DNA of 64,000 nt from the NCBI RefSeq assembly GCF_002305895.1, contig NZ_CP022203.1, positions 6,916,001 to 6,980,000 of the forward strand, in the 5' to 3' direction. The stretch is from Corallococcus macrosporus DSM 14697. Its GTDB lineage: Bacteria > Myxococcota > Myxococcia > Myxococcales > Myxococcaceae. The translations under genes were made by a program, and so were the position numbers. Under the pieces are notes generated by a model. The model did no database searches. It was not told the DNA's origin and saw nothing but the letters and a program-made list of their open reading frames with translations. This document shows, piece by piece, positions 32,396 through 42,226 of this stretch (the first letter of the stretch is position 1; each line of letters starts with the position of its first letter).

Positions 32396-33678
32396 AAGCC
32401 CTGCTCCTCTCCCTGCTGCTCCTCCCCGCCGTCGCGCTCGCGCAGGCGCCCACCATTGAAATCTCCGGCGCCAACTTCCGCCCGCTGCCGGTGGCGGTGC
32501 CCGCGCCGCTGACGCAGAACGACGGCGCGAAGTCGCTGGCCGCGCCCTTCGACTCGGCCTTCACCTTCGACCTGACCGCCTCCGGCATCCTCCAGGTGCT
32601 GGACCGCAAGGGCTTCACGGCGGACCCGAAGGAGGGCATGGCCGCGGCCAGCATCAACTTCAGCCGCTGGGCGGACGTGGGCGCGGAGGCGCTGGTGAAG
32701 GTGTCGCTGGCGCAGGACGGCGGCGTGCTGCGCGGCGAGCTGCGCCTGTTCAACGTGGGCACCGGCCGCGAGGACCTGAAGGTGTCCAGGGACGCGCCCG
32801 CCGAGGACGCCTCGCTGCTGGCGCACCGGCTGGCGGACGCGCTCTACCGGCACTTCACCAAGGAGCCCAGCCCTTTCCTGTCCCGCATCACCTACGTGCG
32901 CAAGGCGGGCGCCAACCGCGACGTGCTCGTGGCGGACTGGGACGGCGGCAACGCCCGGGCGCTCACCAAAGGCGGCATCAACATCCTGCCCGCGCTGAGC
33001 CCGGACGGCGCGCAGGTCGCCTTCACCACCTACCGGAAGAACCGCCCGGACATCTACGTGCAGGCGCCCGGCGGCGCGGCGAAGGCCGTCATCTCCGGCG
33101 GACAGATGGCCACCGGCGCGTCCTTCTCTCCGGACGGCAAGCGCATCGCGTACTCGCTGGCGGAGGGCGAGAGCGCCCAGGTGTACGTGGCCAACGCGGA
33201 TGGCAGCGGCGCCCGCGCGCTCACCGACACGCCCTACGGCCTCAACACCAGCCCCACCTGGTCGCCGGACGGCAAGCGCATCGCCTTCGTGTCCAACCGG
33301 GGCGGCAGCCCGCAGGTGTACGTCATGAACGCGGACGGCTCGTCCGTGCGCCGGCTCACCTTCCAGGGCAACTACAACCAGACGCCGGACTGGTCGCCGC
33401 GCGGGGACCTCATCGTCTTCACCGCCCGCGACGAGCGCAACGCCTTCGACCTCTTCACCATCAACGTCGAGACGGGCAAGGTGACGCGCCTGACGCAGGA
33501 CCAGGGCAGCAACGAGGAGCCCGCCTTCTCCCCCAACGGGCGGCTCATCGTCTTCACGTCCACGCGCAACGGCGGCTCGCGGCTCTACGTCATGACGGCG
33601 GACGGCAACAACCAGCTCCCGCTGCGCGCCGAGAAGGGCGTCTACCAGACGCCCGACTGGGCCCCGCTGCCGCAGTAG
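32392..33678 (+). CDS. tolB: TolB-type beta-propeller protein (probable AglW)
   Basis: This 428-residue periplasmic protein has a signal peptide (1-18), an N-terminal alpha/beta domain (about 25-165), and a WD40-like six-bladed propeller. The propeller blades carry repeated SPDGKRIAY/WSPDGKRIAF/FSPNGRLIVF motifs. It completes the Tol-type operon. No Pal gene follows, so the Pal partner must be encoded elsewhere. Length is typical of TolB. Confidence 0.93.
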   Translation: MKALLLSLLLLPAVALAQAPTIEISGANFRPLPVAVPAPLTQNDGAKSLAAPFDSAFTFDLTASGILQVLDRKGFTADPKEGMAAASINFSRWADVGAEALVKVSLAQDGGVLRGELRLFNVGTGREDLKVSRDAPAEDASLLAHRLADALYRHFTKEPSPFLSRITYVRKAGANRDVLVADWDGGNARALTKGGINILPALSPDGAQVAFTTYRKNRPDIYVQAPGGAAKAVISGGQMATGASFSPDGKRIAYSLAEGESAQVYVANADGSGARALTDTPYGLNTSPTWSPDGKRIAFVSNRGGSPQVYVMNADGSSVRRLTFQGNYNQTPDWSPRGDLIVFTARDERNAFDLFTINVETGKVTRLTQDQGSNEEPAFSPNGRLIVFTSTRNGGSRLYVMTADGNNQLPLRAEKGVYQTPDWAPLPQ

Positions 33679-33743
33679 CCGCTCCCAGGGTGGCCGGGGC
33701 GCATACGAGCGCTCCGGTGCCGCACACCCGGACCGGCGGCACG

Positions 33744-33772
33744 TTGACAGCGAAGGCGCGCTCGGGTCGAGT
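33744..33772 (+). promoter_or_regulatory. Promoter-like element just before the aminotransferase
   Basis: TTGACA (33744-33749) and TCGAGT (33767-33772) are 17 bases apart. If used, transcription would begin within a base or two of the ATG at 33781, giving a leaderless mRNA. The -10 match is only moderate. Confidence 0.35.
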
Positions 33773-33780
33773 CCTCGCCC

Positions 33781-34965
33781 ATGAGCGCGTCCTTCCGCAG
33801 CCACTGGAGCCTGGACCCCGAGGTCGTCTTCCTCAACCACGGCTCCTTCGGCGCCTGTCCGACGGCCGTCCTCCAGCGCCAGTCCGAGCTGCGCGCGCGG
33901 CTGGAGGCCGAGCCGGTGCGCTTCCTCCACCGCGAAATCGAGCCGCTGCTGGATGATGCCCGCGCCGCGCTCGCCACCTTCATCGGCGCGGACGCGGACG
34001 ACCTGGGCTTCGTCCCCAACGCGACGGCGGGGGTGAATACGGTGCTGCGCTCGCTGCGCTTCTCCCCCGGCGACGAGCTGCTCACCACCGACCACGAGTA
34101 CAACGCCAGCCGCAACGCGCTGGACTTCGCGGCGTCCCAGTGGGGCGCCAGGGTGGTGGTGGCGAAGCTGCCCTGGCCGGTGCCCTCCGCCCAGGCGGTG
34201 GTGGACGCGGTGCTGTCCCACGTCACGCCGCGCACGCGGCTGTTCCTGGTGGACCACGTCTCCAGCCAGACGGCCCTGGTGCTGCCGCTGGAACAGCTCG
34301 TCACCGCCCTGCGCGAGCGCGGCGTGGAGACGCTGGTGGATGGCGCGCACGGGCCGGGCATGGTGCCGCTGTCGCTGCGCACGCTGGGCGCCGGCTACTA
34401 CACGGGCAACTGCCACAAGTGGCTGTGCGCGCCCAAGGGCGCAGCGTTCCTGCACGTGCGGCGCGACCTCCAGCCCGCAATCAAGCCGCTGTCCGTGAGC
34501 CACGGACACAACTCCCGCCGGACGGACCGCTCCCGCTTCCGGCTGGACTTCGACTGGACGGGGACGCACGACCCGTCGCCCATGCTCTGCGTGCCCGAGG
34601 TGCTGCGCTTCATGGGCGGGCTGCTCCCCGGCGGCTGGCCGGAGGTCATGGCCTCCAACCGGGCCAAGGCGCTGGCGGCGCGGAACCTGCTGTGCGGCCG
34701 GCTGGGCACCCAGCCCACCTGCCCCGAGGACATGGTGGGCAGCATGGCCACGGTGACGCTGCCGGACGGCTTCCCGGAAGCCCCGCCGCCCCCGCTCTAC
34801 GTGGACCCGCTCCACCTGCGCCTGTTCGACGAATACCGCATCGAGGCGCAAATCACCCCCTGGCCCCGCCCCCCGCACCGGCATGTGCGCCTCTCCGCGC
34901 AGCTCTACAACACCCCCGCGGACTACGAGGCCCTGGGCGACGCTTTGGAAGCGCTGCTGCGTTGA
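33781..34965 (+). CDS. PLP-dependent class V aminotransferase (isopenicillin N epimerase-like)
   Basis: This 394-residue enzyme shows the class V core: HGSFGACP near the start, PNATAGVNTVLR, the PLP-binding Asp (LVDGAHGPG, D187) and the PLP lysine K213 in TGNCHKWLCAPKG. Homologues act as cysteine desulfurase-like or ergothioneine/isopenicillin epimerase-like enzymes; the substrate here is unknown. It begins a set of three genes with ppx and an MFS transporter. Confidence 0.87.
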   Translation: MSASFRSHWSLDPEVVFLNHGSFGACPTAVLQRQSELRARLEAEPVRFLHREIEPLLDDARAALATFIGADADDLGFVPNATAGVNTVLRSLRFSPGDELLTTDHEYNASRNALDFAASQWGARVVVAKLPWPVPSAQAVVDAVLSHVTPRTRLFLVDHVSSQTALVLPLEQLVTALRERGVETLVDGAHGPGMVPLSLRTLGAGYYTGNCHKWLCAPKGAAFLHVRRDLQPAIKPLSVSHGHNSRRTDRSRFRLDFDWTGTHDPSPMLCVPEVLRFMGGLLPGGWPEVMASNRAKALAARNLLCGRLGTQPTCPEDMVGSMATVTLPDGFPEAPPPPLYVDPLHLRLFDEYRIEAQITPWPRPPHRHVRLSAQLYNTPADYEALGDALEALLR

Positions 34966-34979
34966 GTAGGCTGCCGCGC

Positions 34980-35915
34980 ATGTCGCGCTTCGCCACCATC
35001 GATGTCGGCAGCAACTCCGTCCTCCTGCTCGTCGCCGAGCGCACGCCGGAGGGCCGCTTCGAGGCCGTGCGCGAGCGCGCGGAAATCACCCGGCTGGGCC
35101 GGGGCGTGGACGCGACGCGCAAGCTCTCCACCGAGGGCATGGAGGCGACGCTCCAGGTGCTGGAGTCCTTCGCCCGCGAGGCGCGCGAGCTGGGCGCCCA
35201 GGGCATCGCCGTGTCCGCCACCAGCGCAGCGCGGGACGCGGAGAACGGCGCGGAGTTCCTCGCCGCCGCCAAGGCGCGCGCGGACGTGGCGGTGGAAATC
35301 ATCTCCGGCGCCATGGAGGCGGAGCTGTCCTACGCCGCGGTGCACGCGGACTTCGCGGCGGACGCGGCGGGCCCCCTGCTGGTGCTCGACATCGGCGGCG
35401 GCTCCACGGAGTTCATCTACGGCAACCGCGGCGGGCACGTGGACTTCCGCCACAGCTTCGACGTGGGCGCGGTGCGCATGACGGAGCGCTTCGTGCGCTC
35501 GGACCCGATGACGCCCGAGGACCGCGCGAGCGTCGAGGCCCACCTGCGCGACACCTTCCGCGCCCTCCCCGCCCCGCCGCCCGGCGCGGCCCTGGTGGGC
35601 GTGGCGGGCACGGTGACGACGCTCTACGCCGTGCGGCACGCCATCCAGCCCTACGTCGCCGAGCGGGTCCACGGCGGCACGCTGTCCCTCGGCGAGCTGT
35701 CCGCCCTGACGCACCGCCTGTGCACCCTGCCGCTGGAGCAGCGGCGCGCCCTGCCCGGCATGCAGCCCAAGCGCGCGGACGTCATCCCCGCGGGCGCCCT
35801 CATCCTGCTCGAAGCGGTGAGGGCCCTGAAGCTGGAGGCCTGCCGGGTGAGTGACAGGGGCCTGCGCTGGGGGCTGCTCGCGCACCGCTTTGGAGCCGGA
35901 GCCACCTCTTCATGA
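34980..35915 (+). CDS. Ppx/GppA family phosphatase
   Basis: This 311-residue protein belongs to the exopolyphosphatase / guanosine pentaphosphatase family. It has the two ATPase-like glycine loops, ATIDVGSNSVLLLVAE (5-20) and VLDIGGGSTEFIYG (about 135-148), plus the conserved catalytic Glu region in ATSAARDAENG. It lacks the C-terminal HD-like domains of E. coli Ppx, as is usual for short bacterial members. The ATG lies 14 bases after the aminotransferase stop. It would set polyphosphate or (p)ppGpp levels, which matter for starvation responses in myxobacteria. Confidence 0.88.
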   Translation: MSRFATIDVGSNSVLLLVAERTPEGRFEAVRERAEITRLGRGVDATRKLSTEGMEATLQVLESFAREARELGAQGIAVSATSAARDAENGAEFLAAAKARADVAVEIISGAMEAELSYAAVHADFAADAAGPLLVLDIGGGSTEFIYGNRGGHVDFRHSFDVGAVRMTERFVRSDPMTPEDRASVEAHLRDTFRALPAPPPGAALVGVAGTVTTLYAVRHAIQPYVAERVHGGTLSLGELSALTHRLCTLPLEQRRALPGMQPKRADVIPAGALILLEAVRALKLEACRVSDRGLRWGLLAHRFGAGATSS

Positions 35916-37174
35916 ACGTCCAACCCGCGGCCACACCGGCCGCGTCCGCCGTGCCCGCCAGCAACGCGGGTTATGCGCTGCTCATCCTCACCCTCATCAA
36001 CCTGGTCAACTACCTCGACCGCTACATCGTCGCGGTGGCGCTGCCAGGCATCCAGCAGGAATTCGGCATCAACGACACGCAGTCCGGCCTGCTGGGCACC
36101 ATGTTCATCGTGGTGTTCATGCTGGCCTCGCCGCTGGGCGGGTTCCTCGGGGACCGCTACCCGCGGCGGCTGCTCGTGGCCGGCGGCGTGATTCTGTGGA
36201 GCCTGGCCACCGGCGCCAGCGGGCTGGCCACCTCCTTCGGCGCGCTGCTCCTGGCCCGCGCGGTGATTGGCATTGGCGAGGCCGGCTACGGCGCGGTGGC
36301 CCCCAGCATCATCTCTGACTTGTACCCGCGCGCGCAGCGCACGCGGATGCTGGCGTTCTTCTACATCGCCATCCCCGTGGGCGCCGCGGCGGGCTACGGC
36401 CTGGGCGGGTGGCTGACGCAGGCCTACTCGTGGCACGTTGCCTTCTTCGCGGGCGGCGTGCCCGGGCTGATTCTGGGCGCCATGGCCTTCTTCATGCCGG
36501 AGCCCAAGCGCGGCGCCATGGACGGGCCGGACGCCCAGGCGAAGCTGCCCTTCATGGTCGGCCTGAAGGGACTGGCGCGCAACTCGGCCTTCTGGGCGGT
36601 GACGGCCGGCTACACGCTGATGACGTTCTCCATTGGGGGCCTGGGCTTCTGGATGCCCACGTACCTGGTGCGCGAGCGCGGCCTCGCGCAGGACAGCTCG
36701 GGCTTCATCTTCGGCGCGATTACGGCGGTGGCGGGCCTCTTGGGGACGGTGGCGGGCGGCTGGCTCGGTGACAAGCTGGACCGCAAGCGCGAGGGCGGCG
36801 GACTGTGGATGTCCGGCGTCGGCCTGCTGCTGGCGGCCCCCTGCATGTACCTGGCGGTGAACCTGGAGGCGGTGGGCCCCACCTTCGCCGCCATCGCGCT
36901 GGCGCAGTTCCTCATCTTCCTCAACAGCGGCCCCATCAACGCGGCCATCGTCAACTGCGTGCCGCCCGCGTTCCGCGCCTTCGCCATGGGACTGAATGTG
37001 CTGTGCATCCACCTGCTGGGTGACGCGATTTCGCCCACGCTCATCGGCAACATCGCGGACGCGTCCAGCCTGCACACCGCCATCGCCATCAACGCGTTGC
37101 CCGTGCTCCTCGGCGGCTTCGCGCTGCTGCTGGGCGCCCGGCTGTTCCGTGAAGCGGTGCCCCGCGCGCGTTAG
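35912..37174 (+). CDS. MFS transporter (spinster-type)
   Basis: This 420-residue inner-membrane transporter has twelve predicted helices. It carries the MFS motif GFLGDRYPRRLLVAGG between helices 2 and 3 and GGWLGDKLDRKR in the second half. The first segment, LLILTLINLVNYLDRYIV, is the hallmark of the spinster-like subgroup. The start overlaps the ppx stop by four bases. It ends exactly one base before the stop of the convergent acyltransferase. Substrate unknown; a lipid or sugar derivative is possible. Confidence 0.88.
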   Translation: MNVQPAATPAASAVPASNAGYALLILTLINLVNYLDRYIVAVALPGIQQEFGINDTQSGLLGTMFIVVFMLASPLGGFLGDRYPRRLLVAGGVILWSLATGASGLATSFGALLLARAVIGIGEAGYGAVAPSIISDLYPRAQRTRMLAFFYIAIPVGAAAGYGLGGWLTQAYSWHVAFFAGGVPGLILGAMAFFMPEPKRGAMDGPDAQAKLPFMVGLKGLARNSAFWAVTAGYTLMTFSIGGLGFWMPTYLVRERGLAQDSSGFIFGAITAVAGLLGTVAGGWLGDKLDRKREGGGLWMSGVGLLLAAPCMYLAVNLEAVGPTFAAIALAQFLIFLNSGPINAAIVNCVPPAFRAFAMGLNVLCIHLLGDAISPTLIGNIADASSLHTAIAINALPVLLGGFALLLGARLFREAVPRAR

Positions 37175-38494
37175 TCAGGACCGCGCCGCGGCGTCCAGCC
37201 TCGGCCGGTACTCCTCGGCCAGGCGCTCCATCTCCAAGGCCAGCCGCTCGCCCTCCGCGAGCAGCAGGGCCTTGAGGCTCGCGCGGTTGCCCAGCGTGAA
37301 GAACACGCGGATGTCCCGCTGGAGCGCCTCCCACCGCTCGGAGAAGTAGAGGGTGAACAGCGCCAGCGGCGGCACGGCGAGGAAGACGGCCACCGCCAGC
37401 GGCGCGCTCCCCCACACCGCCGCGGCGGCCGTCAACGCGCCCCACCACCCCAGCGCCACCACGAAGGCGGTGAGGAACTTCACCGTGGCCTGCACGTCCA
37501 GCTCGGCGCGGCGGCTGGCGAGCCGCGGCACCTGGTAGGGCAGCCAGAACAGGCCCAGGCCCAGCGCGAAGAGCGGCAGGCCCAGCACCAGCGCCAGCAG
37601 GTTCTTCACCACGAAGGGCACCACGTTCCCCGGCCGGTAGACGACAGCCAGGTCCTCCGGGCCCGCCGCCTGCACCAGCGCCATGCGGTGCCGGAAGGCG
37701 GCGAGCTGCCCGCGCAGGGACTCGAAGCGCTCCGGCTCCTGGGCGCGGAACATCTGCACGCCGCGCGCCCACAAGCGCAGCCGCTCCGCGTCCAGCGCCC
37801 CGCCCTGCTTGAAGGCGAAGAGCTGCTCGGCGAGCTGCGCCAGCGGCAGGTCCGCCCACTGCTCCAGGTTGAGCGTCACCGCGCGCAGCCCGCTGGCGAT
37901 GCGCTCGGTGAGGGCCCGGACGGCCTCCGGCTCCGACGCGGCGTCCGCGGGCAGGAAGTCCGGCACGTCGATGGCCGGCCCCACGTCGATGAGCACCTCG
38001 CTGCGGAACACGTTCTTCTCCGCGTAGGTGAGGCCCACCGGGACGATGCGCACCGGCGCCCCCGCCTTCGCCGCGCTCAGCGCGATGCGCGCCGCGCCCG
38101 TCTTCAGCTCGGCGAGCCCGGGCTCGGAGTGACTCTTGCCCTCGGGGAAGATGGTGATGGCGCGCCCCCGCACCAGCGCGCCCTTGGCGGCCTCCAGCGT
38201 GCCTTCGTTGCCGCCCATCTTCGCCGGGTCATCCTGCTTCCGGTACACGGGCAGCGCGTCCAGCCCCTTCAGCAGCCAGCCGATGACGGGCATCCGGAAC
38301 AGCGGCGCCTTCGCCAGGAAGGTCACCTTGCGCCGCGTGAGGATGAACACCAGCGCCGGGTCGATGAGGCCGTTGGGATGATTGCCCACGAAGAGCACCG
38401 GGCCGTCCGGCTCCAGTGGCGGGGCATTCACCCGCACCCGGTAGAAGAGCCGGAGACACAACGCCACCACCGCACGCACGCACGCGTAGAACAC
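37175..38494 (-). CDS. Phospholipid acyltransferase (GPAT/Sct1-like)
   Basis: This 439-residue membrane enzyme has the acyltransferase motif GNHPNGLIDP (37-46; His39 and Asp45, spaced as in the yeast glycerol-3-phosphate acyltransferases) and the second block FPEGKSHSEPGL. A long C-terminal half contains four hydrophobic helices (about 285-400), which is unusual for short PlsC enzymes. It probably acylates glycerol-3-phosphate or a lysophospholipid, and could feed the ether/plasmalogen lipids made with CarF. It is not in an operon with known lipid genes. Confidence 0.87.
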   Translation of the reverse strand: MFYACVRAVVALCLRLFYRVRVNAPPLEPDGPVLFVGNHPNGLIDPALVFILTRRKVTFLAKAPLFRMPVIGWLLKGLDALPVYRKQDDPAKMGGNEGTLEAAKGALVRGRAITIFPEGKSHSEPGLAELKTGAARIALSAAKAGAPVRIVPVGLTYAEKNVFRSEVLIDVGPAIDVPDFLPADAASEPEAVRALTERIASGLRAVTLNLEQWADLPLAQLAEQLFAFKQGGALDAERLRLWARGVQMFRAQEPERFESLRGQLAAFRHRMALVQAAGPEDLAVVYRPGNVVPFVVKNLLALVLGLPLFALGLGLFWLPYQVPRLASRRAELDVQATVKFLTAFVVALGWWGALTAAAAVWGSAPLAVAVFLAVPPLALFTLYFSERWEALQRDIRVFFTLGNRASLKALLLAEGERLALEMERLAEEYRPRLDAAARS

Positions 38495-38516
38495 GGCGGA
38501 GACTGTACTCCACGTC

Positions 38517-39041
38517 TCAGGGGTACCGGTCCACCACCTGGATGACGCCCGTGTTGTCCTGCACCACGGAGAAGCCCTTCATCGGGCTCGGGTAGGCAAT
38601 CAACCCCTCGCCGTCCTTGTCCCAGCGCGAGTCCAGGAGGATGCCGCAGAAGGGCACCGACATCGCCCCGGACTCCGGGAGGAAGATGCGGTCATACCGG
38701 CCGAAGACGCGGTGCTTCGTCACATAGAGACGCCCGCCGATGCGCGCGCCGGGGAGCTGCGCCTCCCCCGCGTCACGCGGCAGGGCAATCACGAAGCTGT
38801 AGTTGTAGCGCGCCGGGCCCGGGTGGTCCTGGATGGCGTCCACGATGACGGGGACCTTGTCCCCGGGCTTGAGGCCCAGGCGCTCCATCTGAATCAAGGC
38901 GCCCCGCGGGCACGCGCCGTCCGGGGGCATCCACTTCGGCCGCGCCGGCCCCTGCGCGGACGCGGAGGCGCCCCGGCAGCCGGCCAGCGCGCCCAGGAGC
39001 CCCACGCCCACCACCGTCCACCACAGCCCGCGCACGCGCAC
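38517..39041 (-). CDS. Putative lipoprotein downstream of tamA
   Basis: This 174-residue protein starts at GTG 39041, with a GGAGG site seven bases upstream, 11 bases past the tamA stop. It has a short signal peptide and lipobox (GALAGC, Cys near 19). The mature part is beta-rich, with IVDAIQDHPGPARYNYSFVIALP and IGGRLYVTKHRVFGRYD (in parts). No known domain is recognised. Its position suggests co-expression with tamAB. Confidence 0.75.
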   Translation of the reverse strand: MRVRGLWWTVVGVGLLGALAGCRGASASAQGPARPKWMPPDGACPRGALIQMERLGLKPGDKVPVIVDAIQDHPGPARYNYSFVIALPRDAGEAQLPGARIGGRLYVTKHRVFGRYDRIFLPESGAMSVPFCGILLDSRWDKDGEGLIAYPSPMKGFSVVQDNTGVIQVVDRYP

Positions 39042-39052
39042 CGCCGCCTCCC

Positions 39053-42000
39053 TCAGAACGTCCCGATGCTGAAGTGGAACTGCGTGGTGGCCTCGTTCAC
39101 CGACTCGTCCGGGTCCAGGTTGAAGCCCACGTCGAAGGCCAGCGGGCCCACGGGCGTCACGTAGCGCAGGCCCGCGCCCGCCGCGTAGCGCAGCCGGCCC
39201 GGGTCGAACTGCGTCCGGTCCAGCCACAGGTTGCCCGCCTCGAAGAAGAGCCCCAGGTCCACGGAGGACAGGGCCGGCAGGCGCAGCTCCGCCTTGCCCA
39301 GCGTGAAGAGCTCGCCGCCCTGGCTCGCCGGAATCTGCCCCGCGAGCACGGCCTTCAAGTCGGCGGAGCACCCCGACGGCGAAATCAGGGCCCGGCAGTC
39401 GCGCAGCCGCTGCTGCAACGCGCCGCGGACGTCCTCCGGCAGCACGCCGTCCTCGCGGAAGCCGCGCAGGCTCGACGAGCCGCCCAGGTAGAACAGCTTC
39501 GAGCCAATGGCCTGGGCCTGCGCCTCCAAGGGAATGATGGTGCCCGCGCGCGCGGACAGCGCCACGCTGGCCCGCCGGCCCAGGGGGATGTAGCCGCTGA
39601 GGCTGCCCGACAGCTTCACCCCGTCGATGGGGTAGGCCTCCACGCGGTTGCCCGCCACATCCGTGGGGCGCACGCTCAGGCCCCGGGTGAACTCCGCGCT
39701 GGAGACGAACACCACGCCCCGCCGCGGGTTGGCCGGGTCATCCCGGAAGTCCAACGTGGCCGAGGGCCGCAGCGAGTGCAGCGCGAAGTCTCCGAACGGG
39801 TAGCGCAGCCGCTCCCGGTCGGCGCGGTTGAGCAACTCCAGCACGCCCGCGCGCGAGCGCAGCCGGTTGTTCTCCACTTCATAGGACAGCGACAGGTTGA
39901 GCCACGTCGCCGCCGCCCAGTCCATGGCGGCCGCCGCCGCGAACCGCGAGGACACGTAGGAAGGCCGGTGCACGCGCTCGCCAATGAGGTCCAGGCGGGC
40001 CCCGACCTGCAGCGGCAGCAGGAAGAACAGGCGCGGCTGCGCCAGGGCGAGGTTGCCACGTCCTCCCAGGCCATTGAGCCCCTGGAGCTCCACGTCACAC
40101 CCCGGCGAGGGGCCGCCCCCCGGCACCGTCTGCTGGCAGGCGATGCGCCTGTCGCGCGAGAGCGCCTCCGCGCTCCAGCCCGCGTAGTTGATCTTCCCGC
40201 GCGCCAGCAGGCTGAGCCCCATGCCATCCAGGTTGCGGTACGCCGTGTCCAGCGTGATGCGGGGACCGTCCACCAGGAAGTAGCCGCCGGACACCTGGCC
40301 GTCCAACCGGGGACGCTCCTGCACCGTCACCAGCACGTCCTTGGTGTCCTCACGCCGGGTGGGGTCCGCCAGCGCCACGTCCACCTGGCGGAACACCCCC
40401 AGGCGCGCCAGCCGGCGCTGGCCCTCCGTCAGCTCATCCAGCGCGACGGGCCTGCCCTCCTCCACGTCGAGGTTGGCCAGCACCAGGTCCGGGTCCGTGC
40501 GCGTCAGGCCCTGCACCAGGATCCTCCCGACCTTCACCTGCGGCCCCGCGTCCGCGCGGAAGATGACAGTCGCCCGCGTCCCGTCCTCGCCCACCGCCGT
40601 CTCGGTGGTGACGCGCGCGAAGAGGTAGCCCTGCCGCCCCAGCTCCTGCTCCAGGGACTGACGCGAGGACTCCACCGCGTCGAAGCTCAGCGGCTCGCCC
40701 TCGCGGACGCGCCGGCCCAGGGCCCAGCTCGCCAGGCTCGGTGGCACGCCTTCGAAGTCCACCTTCACCAGCCGCGCCTGGGGCCCCTCCTGCACGTCGA
40801 ACTCGGCGACGGCCGAGCGCCCCACGACGTCCACCGTCAGGCCCCGGAACGACACCGCCGCGGAGAGGAAGCCCTGCTCGCGGTAGGCCTCGTTCATGGC
40901 CTCCACGGCCTCCAGCCACGCGTCCTCCACGTACACGGTGGACGCCGGCGGCGGGGGCTCGGCGCCCGGCACGCTGGGGCCGTGACGGCCCTCCGTGTCC
41001 AGCGGGTCGTCGAGCATCCGCAGGTCCAGCTCCGGCCGCGACGTGCCCGCCAGCACCCGCTCCGTCAGCATGGCGCGCAACGCCTCCGCCGGCAGTCCAG
41101 TGTTGCCATGGAAGCGCACGTCGCTCACGCGCAGCGGGTGCCCCTCCTCCACGTCGAACACCAGCGCCACCACCTCGCTGTCCGGGCGCAGCACCTCGCG
41201 GGGGCGGACGCGCACGTCGTGGAAGCCACGGTAGCGGTAGAAGGCCTCCACGCGCCGCGCGAGCCGGCCGGCGACGACCTCATCCATGGGCTCGGAGACG
41301 TCGTGCGCCAGCACGCGCTCCAGCACGGCCTGGGGGAAGTGGCGGTTGCCGTGGAAGCGCAGCACGTAGCGAGGCCCCGCCGACAGCGGCACCGCCACCG
41401 ACGCGAAGCTCCCCTCCACCAGCACCGCCGGGGCCCCCACCTGCGCGCGCCAGTAGCCCTCGCCGCGCAGCAAGGCGCGCAGCGCCTCCAGCGAGCTGGA
41501 CAGGCGGGCCCGGTCGAACACCTGCCCCGGGCGCAGCGCCAGCACCTCCAGGAGCCGGGGCAGCGGCAGGCCGGGGCTCCCGGAGAACGTCACCTGGCGC
41601 ACCCGCGTGGGCAGGCCTTCGTCCACGGAGAGCACCACCGCGACGCCGTCCGTCACCGGCTCCTGCGTCACGGAGACCCGCGTCGAGTCGTACCCCTTGC
41701 GCTGGTAGGCCTGGAGGATGGACGCCACCGCGCCCTGCAGCTCCTCCTCGTCCAGCGGACCGCCTTCGAGCAGGCCGCTGGCCTCCAGCAGCTCCCCGTC
41801 CGACAGCACGGCGTTGCCCTCGAAGCGCAGCCGCGCCAGCCGCGCCACGGGGGTGAGCTGGAAGATGAGCCGCACCCCGCCGCGCACCGGCGCCGTGCGC
41901 GCCACCACGTCCGTGAAGCGGCCCGTGGCCCACAGCCGCTCCACCGAGCGCCGCACCGCGCCCGGCGTCAGCGTCTGCCCCTTGCGCACCGCCACCAGGT

Positions 42001-42226
42001 CGCTCAGGCCCTGCGCGTCAGCGCCGCCGGGCAGGTGCAGCTCCACGGCGGAGACCTCGGCGCCGAAGCCACGCGCGTCGCCGGGCTGCGCGCGCGCGGG
42101 GACCGGGACGAGTGCGCAGAGCACCAGCGCCACCAGCGCGAGCGCGCGGGCTACTCGACCTCCCAGCTCAGCTTCAGCTCGAGCCCGAGGTTTCCAAACG
42201 AGGCTTCGTTGTTCTCGTTGTCCCAC
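39053..42226 (-). CDS. tamA: TamA/BamA-family outer-membrane assembly protein
   Basis: This large Omp85 protein (up to 1057 residues) consists of a signal segment (about 27-46, ALALVALVLCALVPVPARAQ), a long series of POTRA domains (about 50-640, probably six or seven, with repeats of the type VRQVTFSGSPGLP, YVLRFHGNRHFP, VKVGRILVQGL), and a C-terminal 16-strand barrel (about 660-1057) ending in Phe. It should act with TamB in outer-membrane protein or lipid traffic. The only ATG is at 42226, inside the 3' end of tamB; a later non-ATG start closer to the signal peptide is possible. Having more POTRAs than E. coli TamA (three) is notable. Confidence 0.88.
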   Translation of the reverse strand: MGQREQRSLVWKPRARAEAELGGRVARALALVALVLCALVPVPARAQPGDARGFGAEVSAVELHLPGGADAQGLSDLVAVRKGQTLTPGAVRRSVERLWATGRFTDVVARTAPVRGGVRLIFQLTPVARLARLRFEGNAVLSDGELLEASGLLEGGPLDEEELQGAVASILQAYQRKGYDSTRVSVTQEPVTDGVAVVLSVDEGLPTRVRQVTFSGSPGLPLPRLLEVLALRPGQVFDRARLSSSLEALRALLRGEGYWRAQVGAPAVLVEGSFASVAVPLSAGPRYVLRFHGNRHFPQAVLERVLAHDVSEPMDEVVAGRLARRVEAFYRYRGFHDVRVRPREVLRPDSEVVALVFDVEEGHPLRVSDVRFHGNTGLPAEALRAMLTERVLAGTSRPELDLRMLDDPLDTEGRHGPSVPGAEPPPPASTVYVEDAWLEAVEAMNEAYREQGFLSAAVSFRGLTVDVVGRSAVAEFDVQEGPQARLVKVDFEGVPPSLASWALGRRVREGEPLSFDAVESSRQSLEQELGRQGYLFARVTTETAVGEDGTRATVIFRADAGPQVKVGRILVQGLTRTDPDLVLANLDVEEGRPVALDELTEGQRRLARLGVFRQVDVALADPTRREDTKDVLVTVQERPRLDGQVSGGYFLVDGPRITLDTAYRNLDGMGLSLLARGKINYAGWSAEALSRDRRIACQQTVPGGGPSPGCDVELQGLNGLGGRGNLALAQPRLFFLLPLQVGARLDLIGERVHRPSYVSSRFAAAAAMDWAAATWLNLSLSYEVENNRLRSRAGVLELLNRADRERLRYPFGDFALHSLRPSATLDFRDDPANPRRGVVFVSSAEFTRGLSVRPTDVAGNRVEAYPIDGVKLSGSLSGYIPLGRRASVALSARAGTIIPLEAQAQAIGSKLFYLGGSSSLRGFREDGVLPEDVRGALQQRLRDCRALISPSGCSADLKAVLAGQIPASQGGELFTLGKAELRLPALSSVDLGLFFEAGNLWLDRTQFDPGRLRYAAGAGLRYVTPVGPLAFDVGFNLDPDESVNEATTQFHFSIGTF